Assembly: GCA_022497155.1 (NCBI GenBank)
Contig: MU385713.1
Location: forward strand, 124,001 to 188,000
Reading direction: 5' to 3'
Origin: Whalleya microplaca
Taxonomy: Eukaryota; Ascomycota; Sordariomycetes; Xylariales; Xylariaceae
DNA: 64,000 nucleotides
Of this stretch, positions 1-12,213 are shown one piece after another (position 1 is the first letter of the stretch; the number at the start of each line of letters is the position of its first letter). The position numbers and the translations under genes were made by a program. A model generated the notes under the pieces. It saw only the letters and a list, made by a program, of their open reading frames with translations. It did no database searches and had not been told where the DNA came from.

Positions 1-702
1 CGTACTATGTTACGAGTCTACTTGCCACCAACAGAAAGTCAGTAACGAAGAGCTACCAACACAACTTGATTTTCTTTGTTCTATCTTGCCGAGGTACTTG
101 ATTGAAGGAGACAAATGCGGTCCCAGATAATATATGTCGCCTATAAATCAAGGGGTATGCTGCTCTTGTGCTACTCCACTTTCTGACTCTGACATGAATC
201 TGGATGAACCCTCCAGTTGGCAAAGAGAAAAATGACTCATCCCAGTAGTGCAAACTACTAGTTGATATGGGTTGTCCCGTCACTTCTGTTGAAATACAGG
301 GTTAATGAGACTTGATTGATTTGAGGTTCAGCTATTCTAGAATGGCAGATGGCCTATTATATACACACAATGCTACTATTCGTGCCTTGTACTGTACCAG
401 TCCTTGATTCAATTCAACTACTTCTATCAAATGTACAGTCACTCCCGGTTGGCTTGCAGCTGTATTCTCCCCTCGTATTATCCACAAACTACTCAAGAGT
501 AGCTCTTTAGTGTATACCAGTGGACCAGCCGCCAAAAAAGCGCCGATAGTTTTCACAGCATCTTGCTCTCTTCTTCTTCCCTATATCCCTACTGGTGCCC
601 AACGAGCTCCGATTTCGGCTCGATCACCTACGTGCGAACCAATCTTCAAGCTTGCCACATTCAAATCCTTTCATATTATATAGGAGACGCCTGTAATCCA
701 CC
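1..702. other. Intergenic, no convincing gene
   Basis: Apart from the dispersed repeat, two short open frames on the minus strand (53-283 and 332-556) lack an ATG start and carry no recognisable domain. A TATA-like tattatatagg lies at about 675-684, just upstream of the small ORF at 703. Confidence 0.5.
288..418. repeat. Dispersed repeat, copy 1 (inverted relative to copy 2)
   Basis: About 131 bp here match the reverse complement of 29650-29779, at roughly 78% identity by eye. The best-conserved block is the stretch reading ttcagctattctagaatggc and its continuation through a tatata-rich segment. Similarity fades at about 288 and 418, so this looks like a solo terminal repeat or a short non-autonomous element. 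No flanking target-site duplication was identified. Confidence 0.7.
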
Positions 703-1107
703 ATGTCCTCTCCAAATGGCTACAAAGGAACACTACCATGGAAGTACCTAGAAGACCTTATAAATGAATACTATGATGTTAAAATCTCAGGAGAGGAAAA
801 GGCCAAGGAGAAGAAGAAGACAGACAAAGAAAAGAACGATGAGGTGGCGGAAGATATAATGGACGACCTGATAGGTCGAGGGGAGTTTTTACAGAATATG
901 ACACCAGAGCAGCGTGCTAAATGGAAGAAGATAACTATCGAGACAACACCCACTGATAATGAGTTGGAGGGGAAGACTAAGGAAGCAGCCCGCGATATCT
1001 TGTATAATTGGGCGCATAAACACCTCAAGGGGGATGACGCTACACTAAACTTGTGTGACAAACGGGTCAATGATTGTTGTGAGGACGGGGTATTTGAACA
1101 GAAATAA
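703..1107 (+). CDS. Small charged hypothetical protein (134 aa)
   Basis: I do not recognise a family. The ATG sits in a good Kozak-like context (ccaccatgtcc), with a TATA-like tatatagg about 20 bp upstream. The product has a Lys/Glu-rich central stretch (about residues 30-50) likely to be helical, a motif TPEQRAKWKK, and three Cys near the C terminus (two adjacent). There is no signal peptide or membrane segment. It lies next to a dispersed repeat, so it may be a fragment of a mobile or degenerated gene rather than an independent gene. An antisense frame over the same stretch lacks such a start. Confidence 0.45.
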   Translation: MSSPNGYKGTLPWKYLEDLINEYYDVKISGEEKAKEKKKTDKEKNDEVAEDIMDDLIGRGEFLQNMTPEQRAKWKKITIETTPTDNELEGKTKEAARDILYNWAHKHLKGDDATLNLCDKRVNDCCEDGVFEQK

Positions 1108-4019
1108 TTGGAAGGCACATTGAGTGATGGGCTTGCGTCGATATCTATCCGAATTCGACACCGATGATGGGTAAATCGCCTTATTCAGAGTTGTAAGCCG
1201 GAACCCAAATAGGTCAGTCAAGGCATTTGTTTAAACGCCTGATATATCCTTGAGAAGACACTTGCAGAATAGACCCTAAACTATCTTGATACGTTACATG
1301 AATTAGGCGATATAATGCTGTGAAATCCATTGTGAGGGCTATCTCTACAGCACACGATTGCATATGTTGTCCTTATCCTTGTTCCTCGTCTCGTCAATTT
1401 CGGTATAGACTACAACTTGGGGCTTCATCATCACCCAGCTACAATATCTCAGAGTATTGCTTCGGTTTACTTGCTTCAATATCTGTATGCTATCTAGCTC
1501 AGATGGAGGTATCTTGAAAATGCCATATATTATACAACACATTGACTTCATGGCCAACAAGGTATAGCTATCATGCAGCTCCATACTTGAGTGGAACATA
1601 GTCTATGGAAAATAGTCTATGGAACAAGCCCCTGATACGTCTGAAAATCAACTTTCTGTCATCATGCTATCTATAAGACAGGCATCTTGGTAAAGGTTAG
1701 GCTACGAATGAGTATCGCCATTTTCGTTACTCCCTCGATTTCAGTCATGCGGGCTGAGAAACTATGTATAGGTATTCTGTAACTGAAGCATGTTCAATGT
1801 ATGATGGGAATAATCTCTGCTGTATTCTATTATTGTCTCTTAAACATGAGCTTCAATGCTCTTAGGTACATAGTACGGGTAATTACTGGCTGAGTAACTG
1901 TTAAGAATTCGATCTGTCGTCAGGAGCACGAAATACAGTATGCATGATCCGACCAGCTGTGGGCAGTTGAATTATCCTCGGTTATGTGACTTGGTTCGAG
2001 CGTCGTATTGATGTACTCATATTTAATCACTGAAATATGAAGTAATGCGAAGGTCACGAGTTGAGGTCTCGTACTGAGCAGCATTGTCTTTTTAGCATAT
2101 GAGGATGTATCATCCTAGAATCGGGATCTACCGGAAAGTGGTTCTGGTCGTTACCAAAGGATATAATGGTTGGTTGATGTGTGGTGCTAGGTGTGGCTGT
2201 TGTGGCCCTATGGATGTGGCTTATTACATGTTGTATTGGACAGGGCCGAATTGGCCAGAACAACTGAACAGGTTTCCAACCTTCAAATCACACCTGACCA
2301 GTCAAACAAAGCTAGAGAAACGTATATGCACCCCTTTTTCTCGTGTGCATCGCATCGGCTTTTTCATCTCGACCTCTCTCCCCTCTCCGTCCATCCATCC
2401 CCACAGGCTATACGGTTAGGACAGGTTAGGCAGTGTAAGGCGATAACTACGGATTACGGTATCCGTCGACAAGTACTTATTAGATAACGGCGTATCCGCA
2501 TCACACGGGCCAGGCCCCCGTTTGTACAGTATGTGCGTATGTATGTATGCAATGATGTACAGTCTTTGCGGGTGCTGAAGGATCAATTGAATCGCATCAT
2601 CATATGTAGCTGTCCAGGGGGTCTCCATGTTCCATTTGCAGTTTCAGAAACGCCCACACATATACACACAGACCTTTTGCAACGTCCCACGCAGCTGGTT
2701 GTTTGTAAGATATCACTCAGGGATACCGAGAGCGTTTTCTTTGTATTGGACGGGATATGAGAACGTGGTAAGATTTTTGAGGAGAATTGGGAGGGAGAAA
2801 GAAAGAAAGAAAGCCGGCCGTCTGGGGGTGCTACATACAGTACCCAGGTAGTGACAGCCCAGTCAATGTGGTGTCATTGAGTACTTCAATGTTATAGGTA
2901 CTTATCAATGCACTAGGAGCTACCTAGACATGTGTGTACCTAGATGTACGCAGTACGTACGGATGATGATGACTATAAATGGTTGGCGCCAATGTGCCAA
3001 ATGGCGAATGGCAAGAGTCAAACCCCCTGAAGTGGCAGCCGTGGCCGCCCGCTTTAAGAACAAATGCACGCGCTTTTATCGCAAAATTGAGATTGTGTAA
3101 TCCGTACAGTTCGTACCTGCCACATTAACCTACCTGAGTCCTGGAGGTACAGTAGGTAGGTACAGTGGTACTGCCTGCGTAAACCGTTTACTTTGTACGC
3201 ATCTACTTACATCTCTACGTTATTTGGTAGGCTATCCAGGTTCCTCTACACTGTATGTACATTACCTCGTACATGTACTAGTGCGCCCTGCATGCTGCAT
3301 TGGCATAACCCGCAACCTTCGATCCGGCCCTGCTACTTGCTGCATCCCATCTTCCTCTCTCTAAACGACCCTGACCTCCTTTGACGGGCTGCTATCAAAC
3401 TCTCTTTTTTAATTAATCAATTACTTTCCAATTTCTCAAACAGAGCATGCTGCTGGTCTATTCGGGAGAAGGCTGTTGACGTTGCAATCCTTTTTTATTT
3501 TTGAATTTCATGTAGTAGCCTCGTGTCTCTTGTTGTTGATTGATTCCCATTCTATGTATGTCTGTCTCTCTGTCTGTCTGACTGTTCCCCGTGTTCTCCC
3601 CCATGTTCCCATGTCTTCCCATGTCTTCCCGACTCCTTTCAGGTGCCGGGTTGCCAGGTTGCAGGTTGCAGATTGCAGGCAAGGCGGCTTCATCGCCAGA
3701 TTTCATGCTAACCCGTCCCTGATTCATGCAGGTCTTCTCTCGATCCTAGAACCTCGAAACCAGCCCGTACATTCACTGCGAACACTGCCAACACTGCGAA
3801 CCCTGCGAAGTCTTTTTTGTTTTCACGAGAACATGATGCAATCCGGCCTGCATCTGCGACACCCAATACACTGACGGCAGGAATCCGACATCCTGAGTAA
3901 CCTTTTCTTTTCCATTGCGCCCCCTCCGAAACTCGCTTTGAACCTTCGACCACCGGTTAAAGTCGCTGGCTTGAAATCATTGGAGCGGCGGCGTTTCAGC
4001 GCTCTCCCACGGCGCAGCC
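1108..4019. other. Long intergenic region and leader of the formin gene
   Basis: No gene is supported here. About 2900-3250 carries several TACCTAG/GTAGGTAGGTAC motifs. From about 3540 to 3640 the + strand is strongly pyrimidine-rich with short tandem units (tctgtctg; catgttccc/catgtcttccc). At 3645-3680 there are near-tandem copies of caggttgc, and at 3780-3812 of aacactgc. The CT-rich tract and the distance to the formin ATG suggest promoter plus long 5' UTR, but no transcription start can be fixed. Confidence 0.5.
3540..3640 (+). promoter_or_regulatory. Pyrimidine-rich tract upstream of the formin gene
   Basis: The + strand is dominated by C and T, with repeats of tctg and of catgtcttccc. 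CT-rich blocks are common just upstream of transcription starts in filamentous fungi. Placement about 400 bp before the formin ATG fits that role; the function is inferred. Confidence 0.35.
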
Positions 4020-7000
4020 ATGGCCTCCGCCGACAAGTCCAGACAGTCGTCTGGCGGCAAGGGCTTCTTTTCTAGAAATAAACACAGAAGCGAAAAGCGA
4101 TACACTGGCAGCGAAGAAGGGCGATATCTTGGTAACGTCCATGACGACTCGGCATCGACGCGTACTTCTCGACATACTAGGGATTCGTCGACAATATCCC
4201 TCGATCGACCCAGTTCTCCCGAGACCGGCGTTAACAACTCTGCCGGCGTCATTACCGCAATTCCCTACGATAATACACATGCAGACCAACGGAGCCCGAT
4301 ACCTGTTGAATACCTGCCTCGAGGTGATCAGCTGCCGGTGCGCCGAGATCTTCTGCCGCACCAGCTGAACAAAGGCACGAGCGATTTCCATCAGTATCCG
4401 TCCATTGATCCGAATACCCTCTCCAGCGCCGCCGGCTCTCACCTTTCCGGTGCGCGTCCATCCGCCGTGCCAGGAAATATAACTATGGCGTCTACTGGTC
4501 GCCAGACGCAGTTCCACCAATGGGGTCCTGCTGGAAACGCCCAGATGCCTAGAGGAAGCACCGCTCACTCCATCAATGCTGCCTATAACGAAAGGTGGGA
4601 CTCCTTGCCGGGCTACGGCAGAACGTCTAGACAGAGCGACCAGTCCAGCATATTCTCAGGTAATGGAGTATCCCCTGACTATCTCACACTCAAGCGCTCA
4701 TCCAGATTAGCACTTCCCAGTGCGACCTCCCAGAGTTCCATTGCATCACAGCCCTCGAGTAGAGATTCGCACCGCTTAACCAGATTCCCAGGCGCCCAGG
4801 GGCCTCAGTTACCCGGAGGTCCCGATGGCTTCTCGCTTACCAGGCCGGACGATGACAGGGTCACCGAGCAGATGTTCTTTGAGCTAATGCAAAAAAGAGG
4901 ATGGCACAATCTTCCTGAGCAGGCACGACGACAAATGCAAGCCTATCCGTCGTCCAAAAAATGGACACTGATTTACCAGGATCGTCTCACCGAGTGGCAG
5001 GGCGAGCAGAAGAGGAGGAATACGGCAAGGGTAGGGCAATATTCCGATGTCAACATCGCTACGCAGTCTGATGAGGAGGGCTCCCCTGAGTGGTATGTAA
5101 GGAAGGTGATGGACAATACTTTGGACACCAAGGGCCTTGGGAGCCTCGAGGTTAACCTTCGGACACAACAAATCGGCTGGGTGAAGCGCTTCATCGAATG
5201 TCAAGGGCAGGTGGCTCTCACCAACGTTTTGTTGAAGATCAACAGGAAGACTGCTGTAGGACCTGCAGCGCCATTGGATGCCAAGGGAAGCGACAAGAAT
5301 CTCGACAAGGAGTATGATATTGTAAAGTGTCTGAAGGCTTTGCTGAACAACAAATACGGTGCCGATGATGCGCTAGCTCACCAACAAGTCGTCGTAGCTC
5401 TGTCTACCTCGCTCATATCACCTCGACTCACGACACGAAAATTAGTCAGTGATGTTCTGACCTTCTTGTGCCACTGGGAGGAGGGAGATGGCCACCTTAA
5501 GGTTATCCAGGCTATGGATCAAGTGAAGGTCCAGCAAAACGAAAATGGCCGGTTCGATGCTTGGATGCGACTGGTTGAGGTGACGGTGGACGGGCGCGGG
5601 AAGATGGGCAGTCTCGTCGGAGCCAGTGATGAAGTCCGCAGTGGTGGTATCGGCATGGAGAACCTCTTGATGGAATATGCAGTTGCAACGCTCATCCTCG
5701 TCAATATGATTATTGATGCGCCAGAGAACGACCTCCAACTACGTATGCATATCAGGGCCCAGTTCGGCGCTTGTGGGATCAAGCGGATCCTCACGAAGAT
5801 GGAGGCGTTCCAATACGACTTAATAGACAAGCAGGTCGAGCGATACCGTACGAACGAAGCTATTGACTACGAGGATATGCTCGAGCGGGAGAACAGCAGT
5901 ATCAAGGACAGCATCGAGGGAGAAGTCAAAGACCTGAACGATCCTGCTCAAATCGTCGATGCGATTCAACAGAGACTGCAAGGTAGCAGGACTCAAGACT
6001 ACTTTGTTTCCGCCCTTCAGCATTTGCTCCTCATCCGAGATAACGACGGAGAGGAGCGACTTCGTATGTTCCAGCTCGTCGACTCAATGCTGAGCTACGT
6101 GGCCATGGATCGGCGCCTACCGAACATGGACCTGAAGCAAAGCCTCAACTTCACGGTTCAGAGCCTTTTAGATAACCTACACACTGATTCTGAGGCTCGG
6201 CAAGCCCTAGATGAGGCGCTGGAGGCTAGGCAGATCGCCGATGCTGCTATGGCAGAACGGGATGAGGTGAAAGCTCAGTTAGAACTTGGCGCCGATGGAC
6301 TTGTGGCGAAACTACAAAGACAGCTCGACGAGCAAGCTCGCTTCATTGAAGCGCAAAGGAGACAAGCAGACGGCTTTAAAGCCGAGATTGCCAATATGCA
6401 GACGGTGCGGGCCAAGGAGGCTCAGCGATATGAGCTGGAAACAAGAGAATTATACCTGATGCTCAGAGACGCCCAAGATGTTGCTGCTTCACAGGCTGTT
6501 AAGACCGGTGCCGGGAACAAGGCGGTCGACGAAGATCCCGCTCGCATGAAAGGCATCCTAGACCGTGAGAGGTTGATGGACCGGCTTGCTATGCAGCTCG
6601 AGCGGCAAAAGACCCAGTACAAGCTCGAAGGCAGAGTCTGGGGCGAGACGGTTGATCCTTCAGATCGTCTGCGTGCGCTACGTGAAGAAATGGACGGCTA
6701 CAACGATGGCTACCCTGATGCGCCAGAGGGCGCCGGGCTCCCACCACCTGGTATGGCTAACGGCATGCTTGGTTCCGTCAACCGACAAACCAGGATATCG
6801 CGAAAGCCCGTCAATGGACAAGGAGAACCAGTTTCCCGCATCGACGAGGGCGCCGAGGGCGAAGATGATGTCGTGTACGAGAAGCCCAGAGTCGTGGAGA
6901 TAAGGAGACCCGTGATGGATCCTAAACAGGCTGCGAGCTTCCTCAACGAGATCCAAGCACGGGGCAAGAAGGACGAAGCCAGCGACTCCGAGGAAGGCGA

Positions 7001-9261
7001 AGGAGTTACTACTGGTCCTTCGCATCCGAGTCTCGAGTCCGAGTCTCCTCTCACCCCAAGCGACAACGAGCCACCTAAGATCGAAGTCAGTGATGCAGCT
7101 CCACCACCGCCTCCCCCACCCCCACCTCCAATGCCAGATCATCTACCTGGTGCTGCTCCACCCCCGCCGCCTCCGCCTCCACCACCGATGCCGGGTATGC
7201 TCTCGCCTACTTCCGCTGCAGGTGCGCCTCCACCCCCACCACCGCCGCCACCAATGCCCGGTGCTGCTGGAGGCGGACCACCTCCACCTCCCCCGCCAAT
7301 GCCTGGTGGGATGTCCGGTCACTTCCTCTCGGCGCAGAATACCTTCGGATCAACTCCAAGTCTCGGTCTCCCTGTTGTGCGGCCTAAGAAAAAGCTTAAG
7401 GCGTTCCATTGGGACAAGGTTGATACTCCCGAAACAAGTCATTGGGCAGCGCATGCGCCATCCGCAGAGGCAAGAGAAGAGAAGTATGTCGAGCTTAGTA
7501 AGAAGGGTATTCTTGACGAGGTCGAGAAGTTGTTCATGGCCAAGGAGATCAAAAAGATTGGTGCTGGAACCTCTAAGAAGGATGACAAAAAGCAAATCAT
7601 TTCTAGCGACCTTCGAAAAGCTTATGGTAAGTATTCACCGAGGACTATTTCCAGACTTTTATCAGCACGCTGACTATGCATTAGAAATTGCTTTTGCCAA
7701 ATTTTCCCAGCATTCCGTGGAAAGGATTGTGCAAATGATTATTCATTGCGACAAGGAGGTGCTCGACAATTCCGTGGTGATGGACTTCCTGCAAAAGGAC
7801 GAGCTATGCAATATCCCTGACAACACCTCAAAGCAAATGGCCCCATACAGTAAAGATTGGACTGGTCCGGAAGCTAATAATGAGAACCGCGAGCAAGATC
7901 CGTCCGAACTTACCCGACAAGATCAAATCTATCTGCAAACTGCCTTTGAGTTACACCATTACTGGAAGAGCAGAATGCGGGCATTGGCGCTAACAAGGAG
8001 CTTTGAAGCCGACTACGACGAAATTACTGAGAAAATCCGTCACGTTGTTACTGTGTCAGAGGCGCTACGGGACTCCGTGTCGTTGATGAACGTTCTTGGC
8101 TTGATCCTTGACATCGGTAACTATATGAACGACGCTAACAAGCAAGCTCGAGGATTCAAACTTAGCTCGCTTGCCCGGTTAGGGATGGTCAAGGACGACA
8201 AAAATCAGTCAACGCTTGCAGATCTTGTCGAGCGTATTGTGCGCAACCAATATCCCGAGTGGGAAGGCTTCTCAAGTGACATCCAAGCCGTCATCACTGC
8301 GCAGAAGATCAACATCGAGCAGCTGCAGTCGGACGCTAGGAAGTACATGGACAATGTTCGCAACATTCAAATGTCGCTTGACAGCGGCAATCTCAGCGAC
8401 CCCAAGAAATTCCACCCTCAGGACCGCGTCTCGCAAATCGTTCAGCGCTGTATGAAAGACGCTCGGCGGAAGGCAGAACAGATGTCTCTATATCTTGAGG
8501 AAATGGTGCGCACTTACGATGATATCATGGTGTTCTACGGCGAAGACCCTAAGGACGACAGCGCCCGTCGCGACTTCTTCCCTAAGCTAGCGCTGTTTCT
8601 CCAGGAGTGGAAGAAGAGCAGGGATAAGAATATTCAATTCGAAGAGACTAGGCGCAAGAACGAAGCTAGCATGAAGCGTAAGCATGCACAGCTTAAGGTC
8701 TCCGGGGCCAACGAAGTCGGGCCACCATCACCGGCCTCTGCGGGTGCAATGGACTCCCTCCTGGAGAAGTTACGTGCTGCTGCACCACAAACCAGGGATC
8801 AGCGCGATCGAAGAAGGCGTGCACGTCTAAAGGATCGCCACCAAGTACGTATTGCTTCAGGCCAAAACATTCCCGAAATCAACGAGATACCCGAAGCCGA
8901 AACAGGCATTAATGGTGACGGCACCACCGGCGCTGTAGACTCTGACGGCAACCCACTAAGCCCTGGCTTGTCGTCGCCCGGCGAAGCGAAGCCAGGGGCT
9001 AGTGAAGATGATGGCTTGGCTCAAAGAGCTGCAATGCTGCTACAGGATATGAGGGGTGGAGACGGTGCAGATGATGGCGAGGAAAACCGGGACAGCTTAA
9101 GAAAGTCGGCAGCAGAAGAGAGGAGGTCCAGACGTCGGAGATTAAAGGGTGGTTCTGTCGCGAGTTCCGGCACGGCTGGCGGGGACGAGGGAGCCACCAC
9201 CCCCGTAATTCCTGAAGAACCGCCAGCTGCCCCGTCAGAAAATGCCGCATCGGAGGAATGA
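4020..9261 (+). CDS. sepA: Formin, SepA/Bni1-type actin nucleator
   Basis: Exons are 4020-7626 and 7685-9261, with a 58-bp intron (gtaagt...ttag) inside FH2, giving 1727 aa. Formins nucleate and elongate unbranched actin filaments at hyphal tips and septa under Rho GTPase control. The N terminus is Ser-rich and disordered. The GBD/FH3 region spans about residues 277-690 and a coiled coil about 725-800. FH1 (about 1025-1098) holds four poly-proline runs of 7-10 Pro. FH2 starts near 1119 (LKAFHWDKVD) and runs to about 1521. A DAD-like autoinhibitory motif, MDSLLEKLRAA followed by basic residues, lies near 1557. The length matches Bni1-family formins. The intron assignment restores the conserved KAY-EIAFAKFSQHS junction. 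It is the only formin in the window; filamentous ascomycetes usually have one. The call is secure; the symbol follows Aspergillus (bni1 elsewhere). Confidence 0.96.
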
Positions 9262-10487
9262 AAGTGTGGAGAGGTGTGTGTGAGGCTTAACGCTCGAACC
9301 GAAGTCGTGTACGACTTCATCATATAACTGATATGATATAATGTCTATACATTACTACTATTTATTTTTCTTCTCCCGCAGAGTGGGGGAGAGAAACGCC
9401 AAGCAAGCAAGCAACCAAACCCAATGATGACCCAGGCCCGCAAACAAAAAGCTAGGTTCTAAAACAAAACTCCTTTCGATCATGATATGGCCCTGTCTGT
9501 ACGAAGTGACGAATGAGCAAGGTTCACATCGCCTCATACTTACAATACAAAAATAATAATATTACTCACCACCACAAGTTCGCAGGTTTGGAGCGATGTC
9601 TCTCTCTTAACCTTACTTCCAATACAACACAACACGCAACATTATCCAGCTTTTCTCCTACCTACCGACCTACCCCGGCAGCGAGCCGCAGCTTTCTCTG
9701 TTCAAGTATATTTGGAAGTGGTGTTATTTCGGGCTGACAGCTTCCTGTTACTGTTGTTGTTATACATACGTGGGAGGATGGGGAACATCGATTGGGACCT
9801 GGCTGGAAGAAGAAGAGAAGGAGTGGCTAGTTATTAGTTCTTAACTATAAGTGCGTGAATAGACGGGTGTGTGCTTATGTATGTGCGTGTGTGCGCGTGT
9901 GTGTCTGTGGCTGGAAGCCAGGAGAGGAGGGAGAGCAGAAGGCAGAGGAAGAGGGAGGAGGTGGAGTGATGGTACATAATATAGCGTACTGCCTATATCT
10001 ATAGCTGTGTCAAGGATAATTTATTCGCTTCCCTGCTTGTTAGCTACCTGTGGAAATAACGACGACCTTTTTGATTTTGTTTAGTTTGAAATGGGTGAAA
10101 ATCAGTAGGCGGTGCAGTGAGTGTGTTGTCTTTTGAATTTCATACCGATTTGAGTCCCCTATAGGCTGGGACTGAAACGACGAAGAATATGGAAGCATGT
10201 TGCTAGGGGGTCCTACCCTGTGTGTCCTGGATATAAGAGACATACGCCGCTGGTACTATTTGAGTATGTAGAATGCTGAGTAGGTAGGGAGGGAGCCGAG
10301 CGATAAGTCCTCGCCACAAGCCCGCAAGTTACGACACAGCGTCGACCTAATATCAGTGGATTAAGGGGAAAGGTCATAACGACTATGTCCCAATGTACAT
10401 GTATTTCTTTCAACAAGCGTAATATATGTACTTGTATATGTCTACGCATTCGTACTATATACATATACATACGACACCAAGTCCCCA
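9262..10487. other. Convergent intergenic region between formin and CYC2-like genes
   Basis: This is the 3' flank of two convergent genes. No gene is supported. It contains a TG-rich microsatellite (about 9868-9910) and a purine-rich stretch (about 9917-9968, ggagaggagggagagcag and similar). Confidence 0.5.
9868..9910 (+). repeat. Imperfect TG/CG microsatellite
   Basis: Alternating purine-pyrimidine run of imperfect gt/gc units (gtgtgtgcttatgtatgtgc, then gtgtgtgcgcgtgtgtgtct). It lies in the 3' flank of the formin gene. Confidence 0.75.
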
Positions 10488-11945
10488 CTACATCTTAAGA
10501 ACCAACCAGTCCCCCCATTCCATCTTCCCTCTCTTCCTCATAATCTGTCCCAGAAGCCCCTGCACAGCCCCCTGCATCTCGTGCCCGTCATGCCACCGCT
10601 TCGGCCCCGCGTACGCCGCCACGAAGCCGTCCGGCCCCGACACGCAGAGCAGATTCGCCCCCGCGCCGTGGTCGGATGCCGCGTTTGGACTTTGAGCGCA
10701 GGGACACTGCAGCGAAGACGGAGACGGAGATTGAGATGCGCGGCCCGCGTCGTCCGCGTCCGGGAGACGTTGAAGCGCGACTGCGGAGTGCCAGGGGCAA
10801 GACGGGTCCGCGGGGCGTAATTGGTTAGGGGTCGAGGGCGCGGTGGAGGATGAGGTAAGGGATGGTGCTAGAGCCGCGGTGAGATCCTTGGCGTTGATGA
10901 AGGAGCCCTCCTCGTCGACGAAGTACGAGATTTGAAAATGCTGGGGGTGATTCGCGCGCAGCGCGGAGATCTGGCGCGCGAGCGTCGACTCGCTCGACGG
11001 CGCTGCTTCTTCCCGCTCTGCTGGTGCTCCCCACAGCCCAGCCCACCAACCTCTCCTTCCCCCCTGCCCCTGCGTGCGACCCAACGCATCCGCGGCCTTG
11101 CGGTTAGCCCAGAGGATCGACACGCGCGGCTTCTCCTCATCAGAGCGGTGCTCCAGAAGCCGTGCAGCGACCTGCAGCGCAGGCGCGATCCCCGTCCCGC
11201 CAGCGACGAAGACGATATCGGAGGCGGCGCCCAACCGGCGCGCCACGTCGAAGCCGCGGTGCGGGCCGCGCAGCCAGAGCTGGGCGCCGACGGGCTGCTT
11301 CGACAGGTAGCTGGATAGCTCGCCGTGGTCGAGCTTGCGGACGAGGAAGCGTAGGTCAGATGGGGGTGTGGATGGAGAGGGGGAGGAGGGTGAAGGTGGG
11401 AGGGGCGTGTAGTGCCGCGCGATCTGCAGCTGCGGCTGCTTGATCTCGACGGACCAGAGGCCGTGGCGCCAGGCTTCCTCGATCCGCGGGGATGGGGACG
11501 GGGTTGAGGAAGAGGTGGGAGAAGAGGCGCGCACGGTCAAGATGAAGGCCGTGGGCGAGACTTGCTCCTTGGAGACTATGGTGAAGGGGCTGAAGTCTGT
11601 TCGGTTGATTATGTCGTCGTCGGACTCCTCTGTGGTGCTGAGATTGAGGACTGTGAAGCCGATGAGGCATAGGCTTGCCCCGCCTAGGAATATGAAAGGT
11701 CTTCTCCGTTTGCTTTGTTTGTGCGGTTGGATCACTCCTTCGATAGTTGAAGTCTGTGACTTATTACTTCGCCTTGTAAGCGAAGTGGTGATGGTGCGCT
11801 CATGATGAGCGCTTGATATGATCCGGTTTTGTACGGCTGCGCACACGGTAATCGGTGGCGGCTGGCAACTTTTAAAAGGGGTGGTTCGAAGGCATAGAAT
11901 ACACGGTCTCATCCGGCCGACCCATCGTGTTGCTATATGATGCAT
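10488..11945 (-). CDS. CYC2: CYC2-like mitochondrial flavoprotein (cytochrome c import/haem attachment factor)
   Basis: Single exon, 485 aa. The ATG at 11945 is used; the frame opens slightly earlier but only with GTG. Yeast Cyc2 is an inner-membrane FAD protein facing the intermembrane space that supports haem ligation to cytochrome c. Visible features are a basic, Arg/Ser-rich N terminus fitting a mitochondrial presequence, one membrane segment (about residues 88-104, FIFLGGASLCLIGFTVLNL), an FAD-binding RHYTP motif, an NAD-binding loop VAGGTGIAPALQ, and a ferredoxin-reductase C-terminal motif VSGPDGFVAAYAG. It ends WLVLKM. Low-complexity Ser/Pro insertions break up the flavin domain. It lies 268 bp downstream of AIM32 on the same strand. 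Another FR-type reductase is possible, but the presequence plus single membrane anchor fits Cyc2. Confidence 0.82.
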   Translation of the reverse strand: MHHIATRWVGRMRPCILCLRTTPFKSCQPPPITVCAAVQNRIISSAHHERTITTSLTRRSNKSQTSTIEGVIQPHKQSKRRRPFIFLGGASLCLIGFTVLNLSTTEESDDDIINRTDFSPFTIVSKEQVSPTAFILTVRASSPTSSSTPSPSPRIEEAWRHGLWSVEIKQPQLQIARHYTPLPPSPSSPSPSTPPSDLRFLVRKLDHGELSSYLSKQPVGAQLWLRGPHRGFDVARRLGAASDIVFVAGGTGIAPALQVAARLLEHRSDEEKPRVSILWANRKAADALGRTQGQGGRRGWWAGLWGAPAEREEAAPSSESTLARQISALRANHPQHFQISYFVDEEGSFINAKDLTAALAPSLTSSSTAPSTPNQLRPADPSCPWHSAVALQRLPDADDAGRASQSPSPSSLQCPCAQSPNAASDHGAGANLLCVSGPDGFVAAYAGPKRWHDGHEMQGAVQGLLGQIMRKRGKMEWGDWLVLKM

Positions 11946-12213
11946 TGATGTCACCTCATGTTGAAATCTATAAAGTCTTGCTCAATATCTCGAAGGTTGA
12001 CTTAAGTTTTGTTGAAGTACGTTGAGATTGTCTGTGCTTCTCCAGCTGCCAACCGGCCCGGCACCAAATGAAGCTGTCGGGAGTAACTTGAATATAACAT
12101 CAGAATCTTTCCTAGCCGCCGGAAGATCCTATCCTCATAATTCATGTCATTTCTAACCCGTGAAACATGCCCGTGTCGATAGTATACATATCCAATATAG
12201 ATGTTTGTGTCGT

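Noticed and set aside
2099..3874. Several 60-130 aa frames upstream of the formin
   Set aside because: No domain, biased composition from CT-rich DNA, mutually overlapping on both strands; more likely leader or promoter.
10932..11443. Open frames on the + strand, up to 128 aa, across the CYC2-like gene
   Set aside because: Antisense to a gene with clear FAD/NAD motifs; Arg/Ala-rich composition results from high GC.
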